34,632 bases of DNA from Thauera sp. (GTDB lineage: Bacteria > Pseudomonadota > Gammaproteobacteria > Burkholderiales > Rhodocyclaceae). The stretch is taken from contig JANJTU010000215.1 in NCBI GenBank assembly GCA_024710965.1, forward strand, positions 1 through 34,632, in the 5' to 3' direction. The position numbers and the translations under genes were made by a program. Shown here piece after piece: positions 1 to 8,417 of the stretch (position 1 is the stretch's first letter; each line of letters opens with the position of its first letter). A model generated the notes under the pieces. It ran no database searches. It was given only the letters and a program-made list of their open reading frames with translations, and was not told the DNA's origin.

Positions 1-1
1 C

Positions 2-490
2 GCGCGCGTCGCGCTCACCGACGGCCGCACGGCGACGCTGCGCGCGGCCGAGGAACGCCAGCCGAACCTGGTGCTGTTCGACCTGTGTCTCGACTACTCG
101 ACCAGCACCCGCATCGCGCTGACGCGCGCCGACCAGTGCGGTCTGGGCGCGCTGCGCGTGGTCACCGGCACCTTCCAGAAGGCCGGCTTCAAGGTCAGCG
201 TGATCGACGACGTCGCCGGGCTGATCGCGCTGCGCACCGTCGCGATGCTCGCGAACGAGGCCGCCGACGCGGTGCTGCAGCGGGTGGCGAGCGCGCGCGA
301 CGTAGATACGGCGATGCGCCATGGCACCAACTACCCCAAGGGCGGCCCGCTCGCGTGGGCCGACCAGCTCGGCGCGGGATTCGTCGTCGAGGTGCTGGCG
401 AACCTCCAGGAGCACTACGGCGAGGAGCGCTACCGCGTGTCGCCGCTCTTGCGCCGCAAGGCCTGCAACGGGGAGGCGATGTATGACTGA
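2..490 (+). CDS. paaH: 3-hydroxyacyl-CoA dehydrogenase PaaH, 3' part
   Basis: The reading frame is open from the window edge (codons from base 2) to TGA at 488-490, so the N-terminal NAD-binding domain lies outside. The visible 162 residues match the C-terminal 3-hydroxyacyl-CoA dehydrogenase domains. They include a stretch GFKVSVIDDVAGLIALRTV followed by MLANEAADAV, and the segment GTNYPKGGPLAWADQLG that closes the substrate pocket in the PaaH/FadB-type family. PaaH oxidises 3-hydroxyadipyl-CoA to 3-oxoadipyl-CoA with NAD in the lower phenylacetate pathway. The gene overlaps paaI by 8 bases, and the setting beside paaIK and paaABCDE is why I choose PaaH over a generic beta-oxidation dehydrogenase. 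The assignment is confident by domain and context; the missing N-terminus prevents checking the Rossmann motif. Confidence 0.88.
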   Translation, partial: ARVALTDGRTATLRAAEERQPNLVLFDLCLDYSTSTRIALTRADQCGLGALRVVTGTFQKAGFKVSVIDDVAGLIALRTVAMLANEAADAVLQRVASARDVDTAMRHGTNYPKGGPLAWADQLGAGFVVEVLANLQEHYGEERYRVSPLLRRKACNGEAMYD

Positions 491-947
491 GGCGGGCTAT
501 CGCGATCTCACGAACGGGCTCGATCCCCAGCTCGTCGCCGAGCGCGTGCGCGACGGCATGTCGGAGAACGACCGCGTGCTCCACGCCAACGGCATCCGCT
601 TCGAGGCGATCGGCCCCGGTTACGCGAAGGTGACGATGACGGTGCGCGAGGACATGCTCAACGGCTTCGACATCTGCCACGGCGGCTTCATCACGCTGCT
701 CGCCGACACCGCTTTCGCCTACGCGTGCAACAGCGGCAACGAGCAGACCGTGGCGTCCGGCATCAGCCTCGACTTCATGGCGCCGGGGCGTCCCGGGGAG
801 GTGCTGTGCGCCGAGGCGAAGGAAGTCTTCGCCGCCGGTCGTACCGGCGTGTACGACATCAGCGTCACCAACCCGAAGGGCGAGCTGATCGCGGTGATGC
901 GCGGCAAGTCCTATCGGCTGAAGGGAAGGGCGGTCGTCGAGTTGTGA
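483..947 (+). CDS. paaI: Hotdog-fold acyl-CoA thioesterase PaaI
   Basis: This 154-residue protein starts at ATG 483, inside the last codons of paaH, which implies translational coupling. It has the 4HBT hotdog core: CHGGFITLLADTAFAYACN at about residues 65-83, where HGG and the acidic residue of LAD are the family's thioesterase signature, then ASGISLDFMAPGRPGEVL. The length fits the PaaI family (about 140-155). PaaI hydrolyses ring-hydroxylated or epoxidised phenylacetyl-CoA dead-end products and so protects the free CoA pool when the pathway stalls. It acts in the cytosol, normally as a tetramer. A start further upstream in the same frame is unlikely because that sequence is the shifted frame of paaH. 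Confidence 0.93.
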   Translation: MTEAGYRDLTNGLDPQLVAERVRDGMSENDRVLHANGIRFEAIGPGYAKVTMTVREDMLNGFDICHGGFITLLADTAFAYACNSGNEQTVASGISLDFMAPGRPGEVLCAEAKEVFAAGRTGVYDISVTNPKGELIAVMRGKSYRLKGRAVVEL

Positions 948-959
948 AATGAATGGCGT

Positions 960-998
960 TTGACGCGGGTCACCCGGGATTCCCCAGCTTCGGGGAAT
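960..998 (+). promoter_or_regulatory. paaI-paaK spacer with two inverted repeats
   Basis: The 108-base gap before paaK contains TGAC-N4-GTCA (961-972) and ATTCCCC-N6-GGGGAAT (979-998), both perfect. A TTGACG hexamer at 960-965 resembles a -35 box, but I see no -10 at normal spacing. The elements could be a TetR-type operator, an attenuating hairpin, or chance. A role in separate control of paaK is inference only. Confidence 0.3.
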
Positions 999-1055
999 AA
1001 TTCCGGTCTCATATGAAATCCGCGCAAACCGAAGAAACCAGGAGGAGAGAGAGCA

Positions 1056-2378
1056 ATGCCCGTAAAGACCCCGTCGCCCGGCGATCTGGAACCGATCGAG
1101 AAGGCCAGCCAGGACGAACTGCGCGCCCTGCAGCTCGAGCGCCTGAAGTGGAGCGTGCGCCACGCCTACGAGAACGTGCCGCACTACCGCAAGGCCTTCG
1201 ACGCCAAGGGTGTGCACCCGGACGACCTGAAGTCGCTCGCGGACCTCGCGAAGTTTCCCTTCACCGCGAAGGGCGACCTGCGCGACAACTACCCCTTCGG
1301 CATGTTCGCAGTGCCGCGCGAGAAGGTCGCGCGCGTGCATGCGTCGTCCGGTACCACCGGCAAGCCGACGGTGGTGGGCTACACGCTGAAGGACATCGAC
1401 ACCTGGGCGACGGTCGTCGCGCGCTCGATCCGCGCTTCGGGCGGGCGCGCCGGCGACATGGTGCATATCGCGTACGGGTACGGGCTGTTCACCGGTGGGC
1501 TGGGCGCGCACTACGGCGCCGAGAAGCTCGGCTGCACGGTGGTGCCGATGTCCGGCGGCCAGACCGAGAAGCAGATCCAGCTGATCCAGGACTTCAAGCC
1601 CGACATCATCATGGTGACGCCGTCCTACATGCTCACGGTGCTCGACGAGATGGAGCGCATGGGCATCGATCCGCATCAGACCTCGCTGAAGGTCGGCATC
1701 TTCGGCGCCGAGCCGTGGACGCAGGCGATGCGCGCGGCGATGGAGGCGCGCGCCGGCATCGACGCGGTCGACATCTACGGCCTGTCGGAGGTGATGGGGC
1801 CGGGGGTGGCCAACGAGTGCATCGAGGCCAAGGACGGCCCAGTGATCTGGGAAGACCACTTTTACCCCGAGATCATCGACCCGCATACGGGCGAAGTGCT
1901 GCCGGACGGCTCCGAGGGCGAGCTGGTGTTCACCACGCTGACCAAGGAAGCGATGCCGGTGATCCGCTACCGCACCCGCGACCTCACGCGCCTGCTGCCG
2001 CCGACGGCACGCAGCATGCGCCGCATGGCGAAGATCACCGGGCGCTCGGACGACATGCTGATCATCCGCGGCGTGAACCTCTTCCCGACCCAGGTCGAGG
2101 AGCTGATCTGCAAGAACCCGAAGCTCGCGCCGCAGTACCTGCTGGAGGTCGACAAGGACGGCCACATGGACACCCTTACCGTGAAGGTCGAGATCAATCC
2201 GGAGGCCAACGTCGGTCGCCACCCGGAGCAGAAGGAAGCGCTCGCGAAGGAGCTCCAGCACGACATCAAGACCTTCATCGGCGTGTCGGCGAAGGTGCAT
2301 GTGTGCGAGCCCTTCGCGATCGAGCGTGTGACGATCGGCAAGGCCAAGCGGGTAGTGGATCGCCGGCCGAAGGAGTGA
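1056..2378 (+). CDS. paaK: Phenylacetate-CoA ligase PaaK
   Basis: This 440-residue protein has the usual length for the PaaK family. It activates phenylacetate with ATP and CoA to phenylacetyl-CoA, the entry reaction of the aerobic pathway. The adenylate-forming phosphate loop SSGTTGKPTVVGYT lies at about residues 97-110. The A5-type motif IYGLSEVMGPG is followed by RYRTRDLT, and SDDMLIIRGVNLFPTQVEE marks the hinge to the mobile C-terminal domain. The start ATG 1056 is set by a strong AGGAGGAGAG ribosome binding site ending about 7 bases upstream. It lies in the same orientation as paaHI and is separated from paaA by a 237-base repeat-containing spacer, so paaABCDE may be transcribed or processed separately. 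Confidence 0.95.
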   Translation: MPVKTPSPGDLEPIEKASQDELRALQLERLKWSVRHAYENVPHYRKAFDAKGVHPDDLKSLADLAKFPFTAKGDLRDNYPFGMFAVPREKVARVHASSGTTGKPTVVGYTLKDIDTWATVVARSIRASGGRAGDMVHIAYGYGLFTGGLGAHYGAEKLGCTVVPMSGGQTEKQIQLIQDFKPDIIMVTPSYMLTVLDEMERMGIDPHQTSLKVGIFGAEPWTQAMRAAMEARAGIDAVDIYGLSEVMGPGVANECIEAKDGPVIWEDHFYPEIIDPHTGEVLPDGSEGELVFTTLTKEAMPVIRYRTRDLTRLLPPTARSMRRMAKITGRSDDMLIIRGVNLFPTQVEELICKNPKLAPQYLLEVDKDGHMDTLTVKVEINPEANVGRHPEQKEALAKELQHDIKTFIGVSAKVHVCEPFAIERVTIGKAKRVVDRRPKE

Positions 2379-2432
2379 TCCGTGGTGGGAGCGTTGTGTT
2401 GTAGCAGGGCTGTGTTGCGGGAGTTCTCTGTT

Positions 2433-2506
2433 GTGGGAGCGGCTTCAGCCGCGAAGCAGCGTTCCCGCAGCCTGACGCGCCCATTCGCGGCTGAAGCCGC
2501 TCCCAC
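2433..2506. repeat. REP-like long palindrome (GTGGGAGC...GCTCCCAC)
   Basis: Two 23-base arms, 2433-2455 (GTGGGAGCGGCTTCAGCC then GCGAA) and 2484-2506, are perfect reverse complements separated by 28 bases. Partial copies of the GTGGGAGC/GCTCCCAC core surround them: near 2385, near 2550 (ACTCCCAC) and near 2565 (GCTCCCGC). This is the form of dispersed extragenic palindromes found in many Gamma- and Betaproteobacteria. In mRNA it would form a very stable stem between paaK and paaA. I see no coding sequence in 2379-2615. Confidence 0.8.
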
Positions 2507-2615
2507 GAAAACCCCGGCATTCCCGAATGGGGCAACTCCCACGCAAAGACAGGCATTCTGAGGCCGCTCCCGCAGAGGAGCGTGCCGCAGGGACAAGGAA
2601 GGAGGAGACAAGAGC

Positions 2616-3614
2616 ATGTATACCCAAGCACTGGACATCCCGCAGCAGAACGCCGAGAAGGCGCCGCGCGCGGTCGAGAATCCCGCCTACCAAGCCGAGT
2701 TCGACGCGAAGATCGATGCCGGCGGCTACATCGAGGCCAAGGACTGGATGCCCGAGGCCTACCGCAAGACGCTCGTGCGCCAGATCAGCCAGCACGCGCA
2801 TTCCGAGATCGTCGGCATGCTGCCCGAGGGCAACTGGATCACGCGCGCGCCGACCCTGAAGCGCAAGGCGATCCTGCTCGCGAAGGTGCAGGACGAGGGT
2901 GGCCACGGCCTCTACCTCTACGCCGCGGCCGAGACGCTGGGCGTGTCGCGCGACGAACTGCTCGACGCGTTGCACACGGGCAAGGCCAAGTACAGCTCGA
3001 TCTTCAACTACCCGACGCTCACCTGGGCGGACATCGGCGTGATCGGCTGGCTGGTCGACGGCGCCGCGATCATGAACCAGATCCCGCTGTGCAAGTGCAG
3101 CTACGGCCCCTATGCGCGCGCGATGATCCGCGTGTGCAAGGAGGAGTCCTTCCACCAGCGCCAGGGCTTCGACCTGCTGCTGACGATGATGAAGGGCACG
3201 ATTGAACAGCGCGACATGGTGCAGGACGCGGTCAATCGCTGGTGGTGGCCGTCGATCATGATGTTCGGCCCGCACGACAGCGACAGCGTGCACGGCGAGA
3301 CCACGCGCTGGGGCATCAAGCGCATCTCCAACGACGAGCTGCGGCAGAAGTTCGTCGACGCCACCGTCAAGCAGGCCGAAGTGCTCGGCGTCCGCCTGCC
3401 CGACCCGGCGCTGAAGTGGAACGCCGAGCGCGGCCACTACGACTTCGGCGCGATCGACTGGGACGAGTTCTGGAACGTGATCGGCGGCCACGGCCAGTGC
3501 AACGTCGATCGCCTGGCCGCGCGCAACCAGGCCTGGGCCGACGGCGCCTGGGTGCGCGAGGCCGCGCTCGCCCACGCCGACAAACGCGCCGCGCGCGCGC
3601 AGCAGGCCGCCTGA
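2616..3614 (+). CDS. paaA: Phenylacetyl-CoA 1,2-epoxidase catalytic subunit PaaA
   Basis: This 332-residue protein is the diiron oxygenase subunit of the PaaABC(E) complex, which uses O2 and reductant from PaaE to epoxidise the ring of phenylacetyl-CoA. Helix motifs carrying the iron ligands are visible: [10 protein letters not shown] (E94, H97) and [11 protein letters not shown] (E176/E177, H180), both ExxH-type. ATG 2616 follows the strong site AAGGAGGAGA. The gene is first of a tight paaABCDE series with gaps of 27, 34, 14 and 45 bases. The N-terminal ~25 residues are slightly longer than in the shorter family members. The identification is secure from sequence and gene order. Confidence 0.96.
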   Translation: MYTQALDIPQQNAEKAPRAVENPAYQAEFDAKIDAGGYIEAKDWMPEAYRKTLVRQISQHAHSEIVGMLPEGNWITRAPTLKRKAILLAKVQDEGGHGLYLYAAAETLGVSRDELLDALHTGKAKYSSIFNYPTLTWADIGVIGWLVDGAAIMNQIPLCKCSYGPYARAMIRVCKEESFHQRQGFDLLLTMMKGTIEQRDMVQDAVNRWWWPSIMMFGPHDSDSVHGETTRWGIKRISNDELRQKFVDATVKQAEVLGVRLPDPALKWNAERGHYDFGAIDWDEFWNVIGGHGQCNVDRLAARNQAWADGAWVREAALAHADKRAARAQQAA

Positions 3615-3641
3615 ACGATCAGCACACGAGGAGCCGAGAAC

Positions 3642-3929
3642 ATGGAACGCAAGGAATGGCCGCTGTGGGAAGTCTTCATCCGCAGCCGCAACGGGCTGGA
3701 CCACAAGCACTGCGGCAGCGTGCACGCGCCCGACGCGACGCTGGCGCTGCAGGTCGCGCGCGACGTGTATACGCGGCGCCTGGAAGGGGTGTCGATCTGG
3801 GTGGTGAAGGCGTCCGACATCGTCGCCTCCGACCCCGACGCCAAGCCCGAGCTGTTCGACCCGGCGGAAGACAAGATCTACCGCCACCCGACCTTCTACC
3901 AGCTGCCCGACGAAGTGAACCACATGTGA
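3642..3929 (+). CDS. paaB: Phenylacetyl-CoA epoxidase subunit PaaB
   Basis: This 95-residue protein begins WPLWEVFIRSRNGLDHKHCGSVHAPDATLAL, the hallmark of PaaB, and is the family's normal length. PaaB is a small non-catalytic subunit of the epoxygenase complex and is thought to bridge or stabilise the PaaAC assembly and reductase docking. The start ATG 3642 follows a GAGGAG site. It sits 27 bases after paaA and 34 before paaC. No metal-binding motif is apparent, as expected for the family. Confidence 0.95.
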   Translation: MERKEWPLWEVFIRSRNGLDHKHCGSVHAPDATLALQVARDVYTRRLEGVSIWVVKASDIVASDPDAKPELFDPAEDKIYRHPTFYQLPDEVNHM

Positions 3930-3963
3930 GGGGCTGCGCCCCCCGCGCAGGCCGGAGACCGCA

Positions 3964-4761
3964 ATGACGCAACCGAACACTGACGCCCCCGTCGCGCCGC
4001 AGGCCGAGGTGCGCGCCGCGCACCTCGACTACCTGCTGCGCCTGGGCGACAACGTCCTGATCCTCGGCCAGCGCCTGTCCGAATGGTGTGGGCGCGCGCC
4101 GGCGCTGGAGGAAGACCTCGCCCTCGCCAACATGGCGCTCGACCTGATCGGTCAGGCCCGCCTGCTGCTGAGCCACGCCGGCCGGCTCGAAGGCCGCGGC
4201 CGCGACGAGGACCAGCTCGCCTTCCTGCGCGTCGAGCGCGACTACCGCAACCTGACCCTGGTCGAGCTGCCGAACGAGGACTTCGGCCGCACGACGGTGC
4301 GCAACTTCCTCTTCAGCGCCTTCCAGGTGCGGCTGTGGGAGCGTCTCGCCGCCTCGGCCGATGCCGCGCTGGCGGCGATTGCGGCGAAGAGCCTGAAGGA
4401 GGCGCGCTACCACCTCAACCACGCCGCCGAGTGGGTGATCCGGCTCGGCGACGGCACCGCCGAGTCGCAGCGCCGCACCCAGGCCGCGCTCGACTACCTG
4501 TGGCCCTATACCGCCGAGCTGTTCGCTGCGGACGCCGCCGACGACGCGGTCGAGGCCGCCGGCATCGGCCCGGCCTGGTCCGCGCTCGCGCCCGACTGGG
4601 AAGCGGCGGTGCGACCGGTGCTGGCCGAGGCCACGCTCACCGTGCCGGCGCGGACGCCGTTCCGCTCCTTCGGCCGCTTCGGCCGCCACTCCGAGCACAT
4701 GGGCCACCTGCTGGCGACGATGCAGTACCTGCAGCGCACCTATCCGGGCGCGCAGTGGTAG
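3964..4761 (+). CDS. paaC: Phenylacetyl-CoA epoxidase structural subunit PaaC
   Basis: This 265-residue all-helical ferritin-like protein is paralogous to PaaA but is the structural partner in the heterodimer. It includes LDYLLRLGDNVLILGQRLSEWCGRAP near the N-terminus, LANMALDLIGQARLLL, and SLKEARYHLNHAAEWVIRLGDGT, all typical of PaaC. The iron-ligand set of PaaA is not fully present, in line with the known loss of catalysis in this subunit. The length matches the family (about 250-260). ATG 3964 follows CCGGAGACC. The stop lies 14 bases before the chosen paaD start. Confidence 0.94.
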   Translation: MTQPNTDAPVAPQAEVRAAHLDYLLRLGDNVLILGQRLSEWCGRAPALEEDLALANMALDLIGQARLLLSHAGRLEGRGRDEDQLAFLRVERDYRNLTLVELPNEDFGRTTVRNFLFSAFQVRLWERLAASADAALAAIAAKSLKEARYHLNHAAEWVIRLGDGTAESQRRTQAALDYLWPYTAELFAADAADDAVEAAGIGPAWSALAPDWEAAVRPVLAEATLTVPARTPFRSFGRFGRHSEHMGHLLATMQYLQRTYPGAQW

Positions 4762-4775
4762 GCGGGAGCGTGGCG

Positions 4776-5267
4776 ATGCTGAGCGAAGCGCAGGCGTGGA
4801 AGGTGCTCGACACCGTGCCCGACCCCGAAGTGCCGGTGGTGTCGGTGGTCGAGCTCGGCATCGTGCGCGAGCTGCGCTGCACCGGCGCGGGCATCACCGT
4901 GGTGCTGACGCCGACCTACTCCGGCTGCCCCGCCACCGAAGTGATCGGCGAGACGATCCGCGCCAGCCTGCTCAAGGCCGGCGCCGGCCGCGTCGAGCTC
5001 GAGACCCGGCTGCAGCCGGCGTGGACCAGCGCCTGGATCGGCGCCGCGGCGCGCGAGAAGCTGCGCGCCTACGGCATCGTGCCGCCGAGCGGTGAGGCCG
5101 CAGCGGACGGCGCGCAACCGCTGCGCTTCGTCCGCAAGACGCTCGCCTGCCCGCGCTGCGGCTCGACCGACACCGAGCGCCTGTCCGAATTCGGCTCCAC
5201 CGCGTGCAAGGCCACCTGGCGCTGCCGCAGCTGCCTCGAGCCTTTCGAATACTTCAAACCGATCTGA
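4776..5267 (+). CDS. paaD: Epoxidase Fe-S maturation factor PaaD
   Basis: This 163-residue protein has two parts. The first ~100 residues are a MIP18/DUF59 domain with DPEVPVVSVVELGIV (about 16-30) and PTYSGCPATEVI (conserved C51). The C-terminal tail is a zinc-ribbon-like cluster, CPRC (125-128), C144, and CRSC (150-153). PaaD is thought to help assemble the iron-sulfur centre of the PaaE reductase or the diiron enzyme. ATG 4776 is preferred because GGGAG lies 7 bases upstream. An in-frame GTG at 4770 would add two residues. Its place between paaC and paaE is canonical. Confidence 0.93.
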   Translation: MLSEAQAWKVLDTVPDPEVPVVSVVELGIVRELRCTGAGITVVLTPTYSGCPATEVIGETIRASLLKAGAGRVELETRLQPAWTSAWIGAAAREKLRAYGIVPPSGEAAADGAQPLRFVRKTLACPRCGSTDTERLSEFGSTACKATWRCRSCLEPFEYFKPI

Positions 5268-5312
5268 ACCGGCGCCGCGCCGATCGATCACGCGCTTCGA
5301 GCGGAGACGACC

Positions 5313-6380
5313 ATGACCCCGAGATTCCATTCCCTGCAGGTCGCCGAGGTGCGGCGCGAGACCGCGGATGCGGTCAGCCTGCGCTTCGAGGTGCCGGCCG
5401 AGCTCGCCGAGGAGTACCGCTTCGTGCAGGGCCAGCACCTGACCCTGAAGGCCACCATCGACGGCGAGGAGGTGCGCCGCTCCTACTCGATCTGCGCCGG
5501 CGTCGACGAGGGCGAGTTGCGCGTGGCGATCAAGAAGATCGGCGGCGGGCGCTTCTCCACCTGGGCGGTGGACGCGATCCGGCCCGGCGACCGCTTCGAG
5601 GTCATGACCCCGGAAGGGCGCTTCCACACCGAGCTCGACCCCGCCAACGCCAGGCACTACGTGGCGTTTGCCGCCGGCAGCGGCATCACGCCGATCATGT
5701 CGCTGATCAAGACGACGCTGAAGGCCGAACCGAAGAGCCGCTTCACCCTCGTCTACGGCAACCGCCGCCAGGCGAGCGTGATCTTCGCCGAGGCGCTCGA
5801 GGACTTGAAGGACCGCTACCTGACGCGCTTCACCCTCTACCACGTGTTCTCGCGCGAGGAGCAGGACGTGCCGCTGTTCAACGGCCGCCTCGACCGCGCC
5901 CGCGTCGCCGCCTTCCTCGACACCCTGATCCCGGCCGACACCATCGACGCCGCCTTCGTCTGCGGCCCCGGGGCGATGATCGACGAAGTCGAGGCCGGCC
6001 TGCTCGGCGCCGGCGTGGCCGCCGAGCGCATCCACTTCGAGCGCTTCGGCGTGCCCGAGGCGGCGCCCGAGCACCACGCCGAGGCGGGCGACGTGGCGCT
6101 GGCGAAGGTGACGATCATCATCGACGGCCTCAGGCGCGAGATGCCCTTCCGTGCCGAGGACCCGTCCATCCTCGACGTTGCGCTGGCTGCCGGCCTCGAC
6201 CTGCCATATTCGTGCAAGGGCGGCGTGTGCTGCACCTGCCGCGCCAAGGTGCTGGAGGGCAAGGTCCGCATGGACAAGAACTACACCCTCGAGCAGCCCG
6301 ACATCGATGCCGGCTACGTGCTGACCTGCCAGGCCCACCCGCTCACCGAGCGCGTGGTGATCAGCTACGACGAGCGCTGA
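5313..6380 (+). CDS. paaE: Phenylacetyl-CoA epoxidase reductase PaaE
   Basis: This 355-residue protein passes electrons from NADPH via FAD and a 2Fe-2S centre to the PaaA diiron site. The order is FAD-binding barrel (RSYS at 56-59), nucleotide-binding domain (AGSGITP at 121-127; CGPGAMID near 218), then a plant-type ferredoxin domain. The ferredoxin cysteines are C301, C306, C309 and C339 (C-x4-C-x2-C-x29-C). The architecture and length are those of PaaE. The start ATG 5313 follows GCGGAGAC. It closes the paaABCDE set; the TetR gene follows after 69 bases with no terminator visible. Confidence 0.96.
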   Translation: MTPRFHSLQVAEVRRETADAVSLRFEVPAELAEEYRFVQGQHLTLKATIDGEEVRRSYSICAGVDEGELRVAIKKIGGGRFSTWAVDAIRPGDRFEVMTPEGRFHTELDPANARHYVAFAAGSGITPIMSLIKTTLKAEPKSRFTLVYGNRRQASVIFAEALEDLKDRYLTRFTLYHVFSREEQDVPLFNGRLDRARVAAFLDTLIPADTIDAAFVCGPGAMIDEVEAGLLGAGVAAERIHFERFGVPEAAPEHHAEAGDVALAKVTIIIDGLRREMPFRAEDPSILDVALAAGLDLPYSCKGGVCCTCRAKVLEGKVRMDKNYTLEQPDIDAGYVLTCQAHPLTERVVISYDER

Positions 6381-6449
6381 GGACGACGGCCCACTGCCGG
6401 GCGAGCGCTCGAAAGGGACGCTCGCAACGGACGGAAACGGACAAGGATC

Positions 6450-7112
6450 ATGGCTAGAGGCAAATCCGCCAGCTTCGAGGTGCAACGCGGCGCCATCCTG
6501 CAGGAGGCAGCACGGCTGTTCGCGCGGCACGGCTTCCACAACGCCTCGATGGCCGAGCTGGCCAAGGCCTGCGGCATCTCGAAGGCGCTGCTCTACCACT
6601 ACTACCGCGACAAGGAACACATCCTGTTCGACATCGCCGACAGCTACATCGACCGCCTGCTGGCGATCGTCGCCGAGGTCGAGGCGCGCGGCCTCGCGCC
6701 CGAGGCGCAGCTCGACGCGCTGCTGATGCGCTTCATGCAGGAATACGAGCACGCCCAGGACCAGCACATGGTGCTGGTGCAGGACGTGAAGTTCCTGCAG
6801 GCCGAGCAGGCCGCAGTGGTGACGGCCAAGCAGCGCCGGGTGGTGGCTGCCGTCGCCGCGGCGATCGAGCGTCTCGAGCCGGGACTGAAGAAGCGCCATC
6901 TCGACAAGCCGGTGGCGATGATCCTGTTCGGCATGATCAACTGGACCTTCACCTGGCTGAAGGCGGGCGGGCGCTTCACCTACGCCGACATGGCGCCGGT
7001 GGTGGCGACGATCCTGCGCGAAGGGGTGAGGGGCCTCGGGCGCAAGCCGGACGGGGGCAAGGCCGCTGGCGACCGGCGTGCCGGCGACAAGGCGGCGGCC
7101 GGCACCGGCTAG
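6450..7112 (+). CDS. paaR: TetR-family regulator, probable PaaR
   Basis: This 220-residue protein has an N-terminal TetR helix-turn-helix (about residues 33-52: MAELAKACGISKALLYHYY) and a longer helical ligand domain. Position directly after paaE, same strand, gap 69 bases, points to the TetR-type repressor of phenylacetate genes in Betaproteobacteria, which responds to phenylacetyl-CoA. That is inference from context, since the ligand domain cannot be read for specificity. The C-terminal ~20 residues are rich in G, A, K and D and are probably disordered. It could equally control the ABC importer downstream. Confidence 0.72.
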   Translation: MARGKSASFEVQRGAILQEAARLFARHGFHNASMAELAKACGISKALLYHYYRDKEHILFDIADSYIDRLLAIVAEVEARGLAPEAQLDALLMRFMQEYEHAQDQHMVLVQDVKFLQAEQAAVVTAKQRRVVAAVAAAIERLEPGLKKRHLDKPVAMILFGMINWTFTWLKAGGRFTYADMAPVVATILREGVRGLGRKPDGGKAAGDRRAGDKAAAGTG

Positions 7113-7195
7113 CGTGCCGGGGCGGCGCGGCGGGCGTCGCGCTGAGCTTCACAGGCGTTTGCGGCACCCACGAACAAACACAAGGAGGAGACACC

Positions 7196-8344
7196 ATGAA
7201 GTCGAAGCACACCCTGCTGGCCGCGATCACCCTGGCCTTTGCCGCCGGCGCCGCGCAGGCCGACATCACCGTCGGCGTCACGCTGTCGGCGACCGGGCCG
7301 GCGGCCTCGCTCGGCATCCCGGAGAAGAACACCTTCACCCTGATGCCGGCCACGATCGGCGGCGAGAAGGTCAATTACGTCGTGCTCGACGACGCCTCCG
7401 ACACCACCACCGCGGTCAAGAACATCCGCAAGCTGGTGTCCGAGGACAAGGTCGATGTCGTGATCGGCTCGACCACCAGCCCGAACTCGCTGGCGATGAT
7501 CGACGTCGCCGCCGAGGCGAAGACGCCGATGATCTCGATGGCGGCCGCCAGCCGCATCGTCGAGCCGGTCGACGACAAGAAGCGCTGGGTGTTCAAGACG
7601 CCGCAGAACGACGCCCAGATGTCGACCGCGATCGTCGAGCACATGACCAGCAACAACGTGAAGACGGTGGCCTTCATCGGCTTTGCCGACGCCTACGGCG
7701 AAGGCTGGTACGAGCAGTTCAGGGCCGTGGCCGAGGCGCGCAAGCTGCAGATCGTGGCCAACGAGCGCTTCAACCGCACCGACACCTCGGTCACCGGCCA
7801 GGTGCTCAAGCTCATGGCCGCGCGCCCCGACGCGGTGCTGATCGCCGGCTCCGGCACGCCCGCGGCGTTGCCGCAGAAGACGCTGAAGGAGCGCGGCTTC
7901 GCCGGCAAGCTCTACCAGACCCACGGTGTGGCCAACAACGATTTCCTGCGCGTCTGCGGCAAGGACTGCGAAGGCACCTTCCTGCCCGCCGGCCCGGTGC
8001 TGGTCGCCGAGCAGCTGCCCGCGGACAACCCGGTGAAGAAGGCCGCGCTCGACTACATCACGAAATACGAGGCGAGCTTCGGCAAGGGCAGCGTGTCCAC
8101 CTTCGGCGCCCACGCCTGGGATACCGGTCTGTTGCTGGCCGCCGCGGTGCCGAGCGCGCTCAAGCAGGCCAAGCCCGGCACGGCGGAGTTTCGCGCCGCG
8201 CTGCGCGACGCGCTCGAGGGGGTGCAGGAGGTGCCGGCGGCGCACGGCATCTTCTCGATGAGCCCGACCGACCATCTGGGCCTCGACCAGCGCGCCCGCG
8301 TCATGGTGCAGATCCAGGGCGGCAAGTGGGTGCTGGTGAAGTGA
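7196..8344 (+). CDS. Liv-type ABC importer periplasmic binding protein
   Basis: This 382-residue protein has a clear signal peptide, with cleavage likely after residue 22 (AAQA|DITVG). The mature part is a type I periplasmic binding fold of the branched-chain amino acid/amide/aromatic family: DITVGVTLSATGPAASLG, DDASDTTTAVKNIRKL, GSTTSPNSLAM, and AFIGFADAYGEGW. ATG 7196 follows AAGGAGGAG. It heads a four-gene importer right after paaR. Families of this fold bind leucine-like amino acids but also benzoate- and phenylacetate-like acids. The paa setting makes an aromatic acid substrate plausible but not proven. Confidence 0.88.
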   Translation: MKSKHTLLAAITLAFAAGAAQADITVGVTLSATGPAASLGIPEKNTFTLMPATIGGEKVNYVVLDDASDTTTAVKNIRKLVSEDKVDVVIGSTTSPNSLAMIDVAAEAKTPMISMAAASRIVEPVDDKKRWVFKTPQNDAQMSTAIVEHMTSNNVKTVAFIGFADAYGEGWYEQFRAVAEARKLQIVANERFNRTDTSVTGQVLKLMAARPDAVLIAGSGTPAALPQKTLKERGFAGKLYQTHGVANNDFLRVCGKDCEGTFLPAGPVLVAEQLPADNPVKKAALDYITKYEASFGKGSVSTFGAHAWDTGLLLAAAVPSALKQAKPGTAEFRAALRDALEGVQEVPAAHGIFSMSPTDHLGLDQRARVMVQIQGGKWVLVK

Positions 8345-8417
8345 TCGCCGGCCCGCAAGGGGGGCAATGACCAAGCCGTGGCGGCCCGGACCGGGCCATC
8401 GCGCGAGGGGGTTCGCG

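Noticed and set aside
195-2300. A 701-codon antisense ORF across paaI and paaK
   Set aside because: It is a GC-bias shadow: the opposite strand encodes well-recognised PaaI and PaaK, and the antisense protein is low-complexity H/R/L/V sequence without domains.
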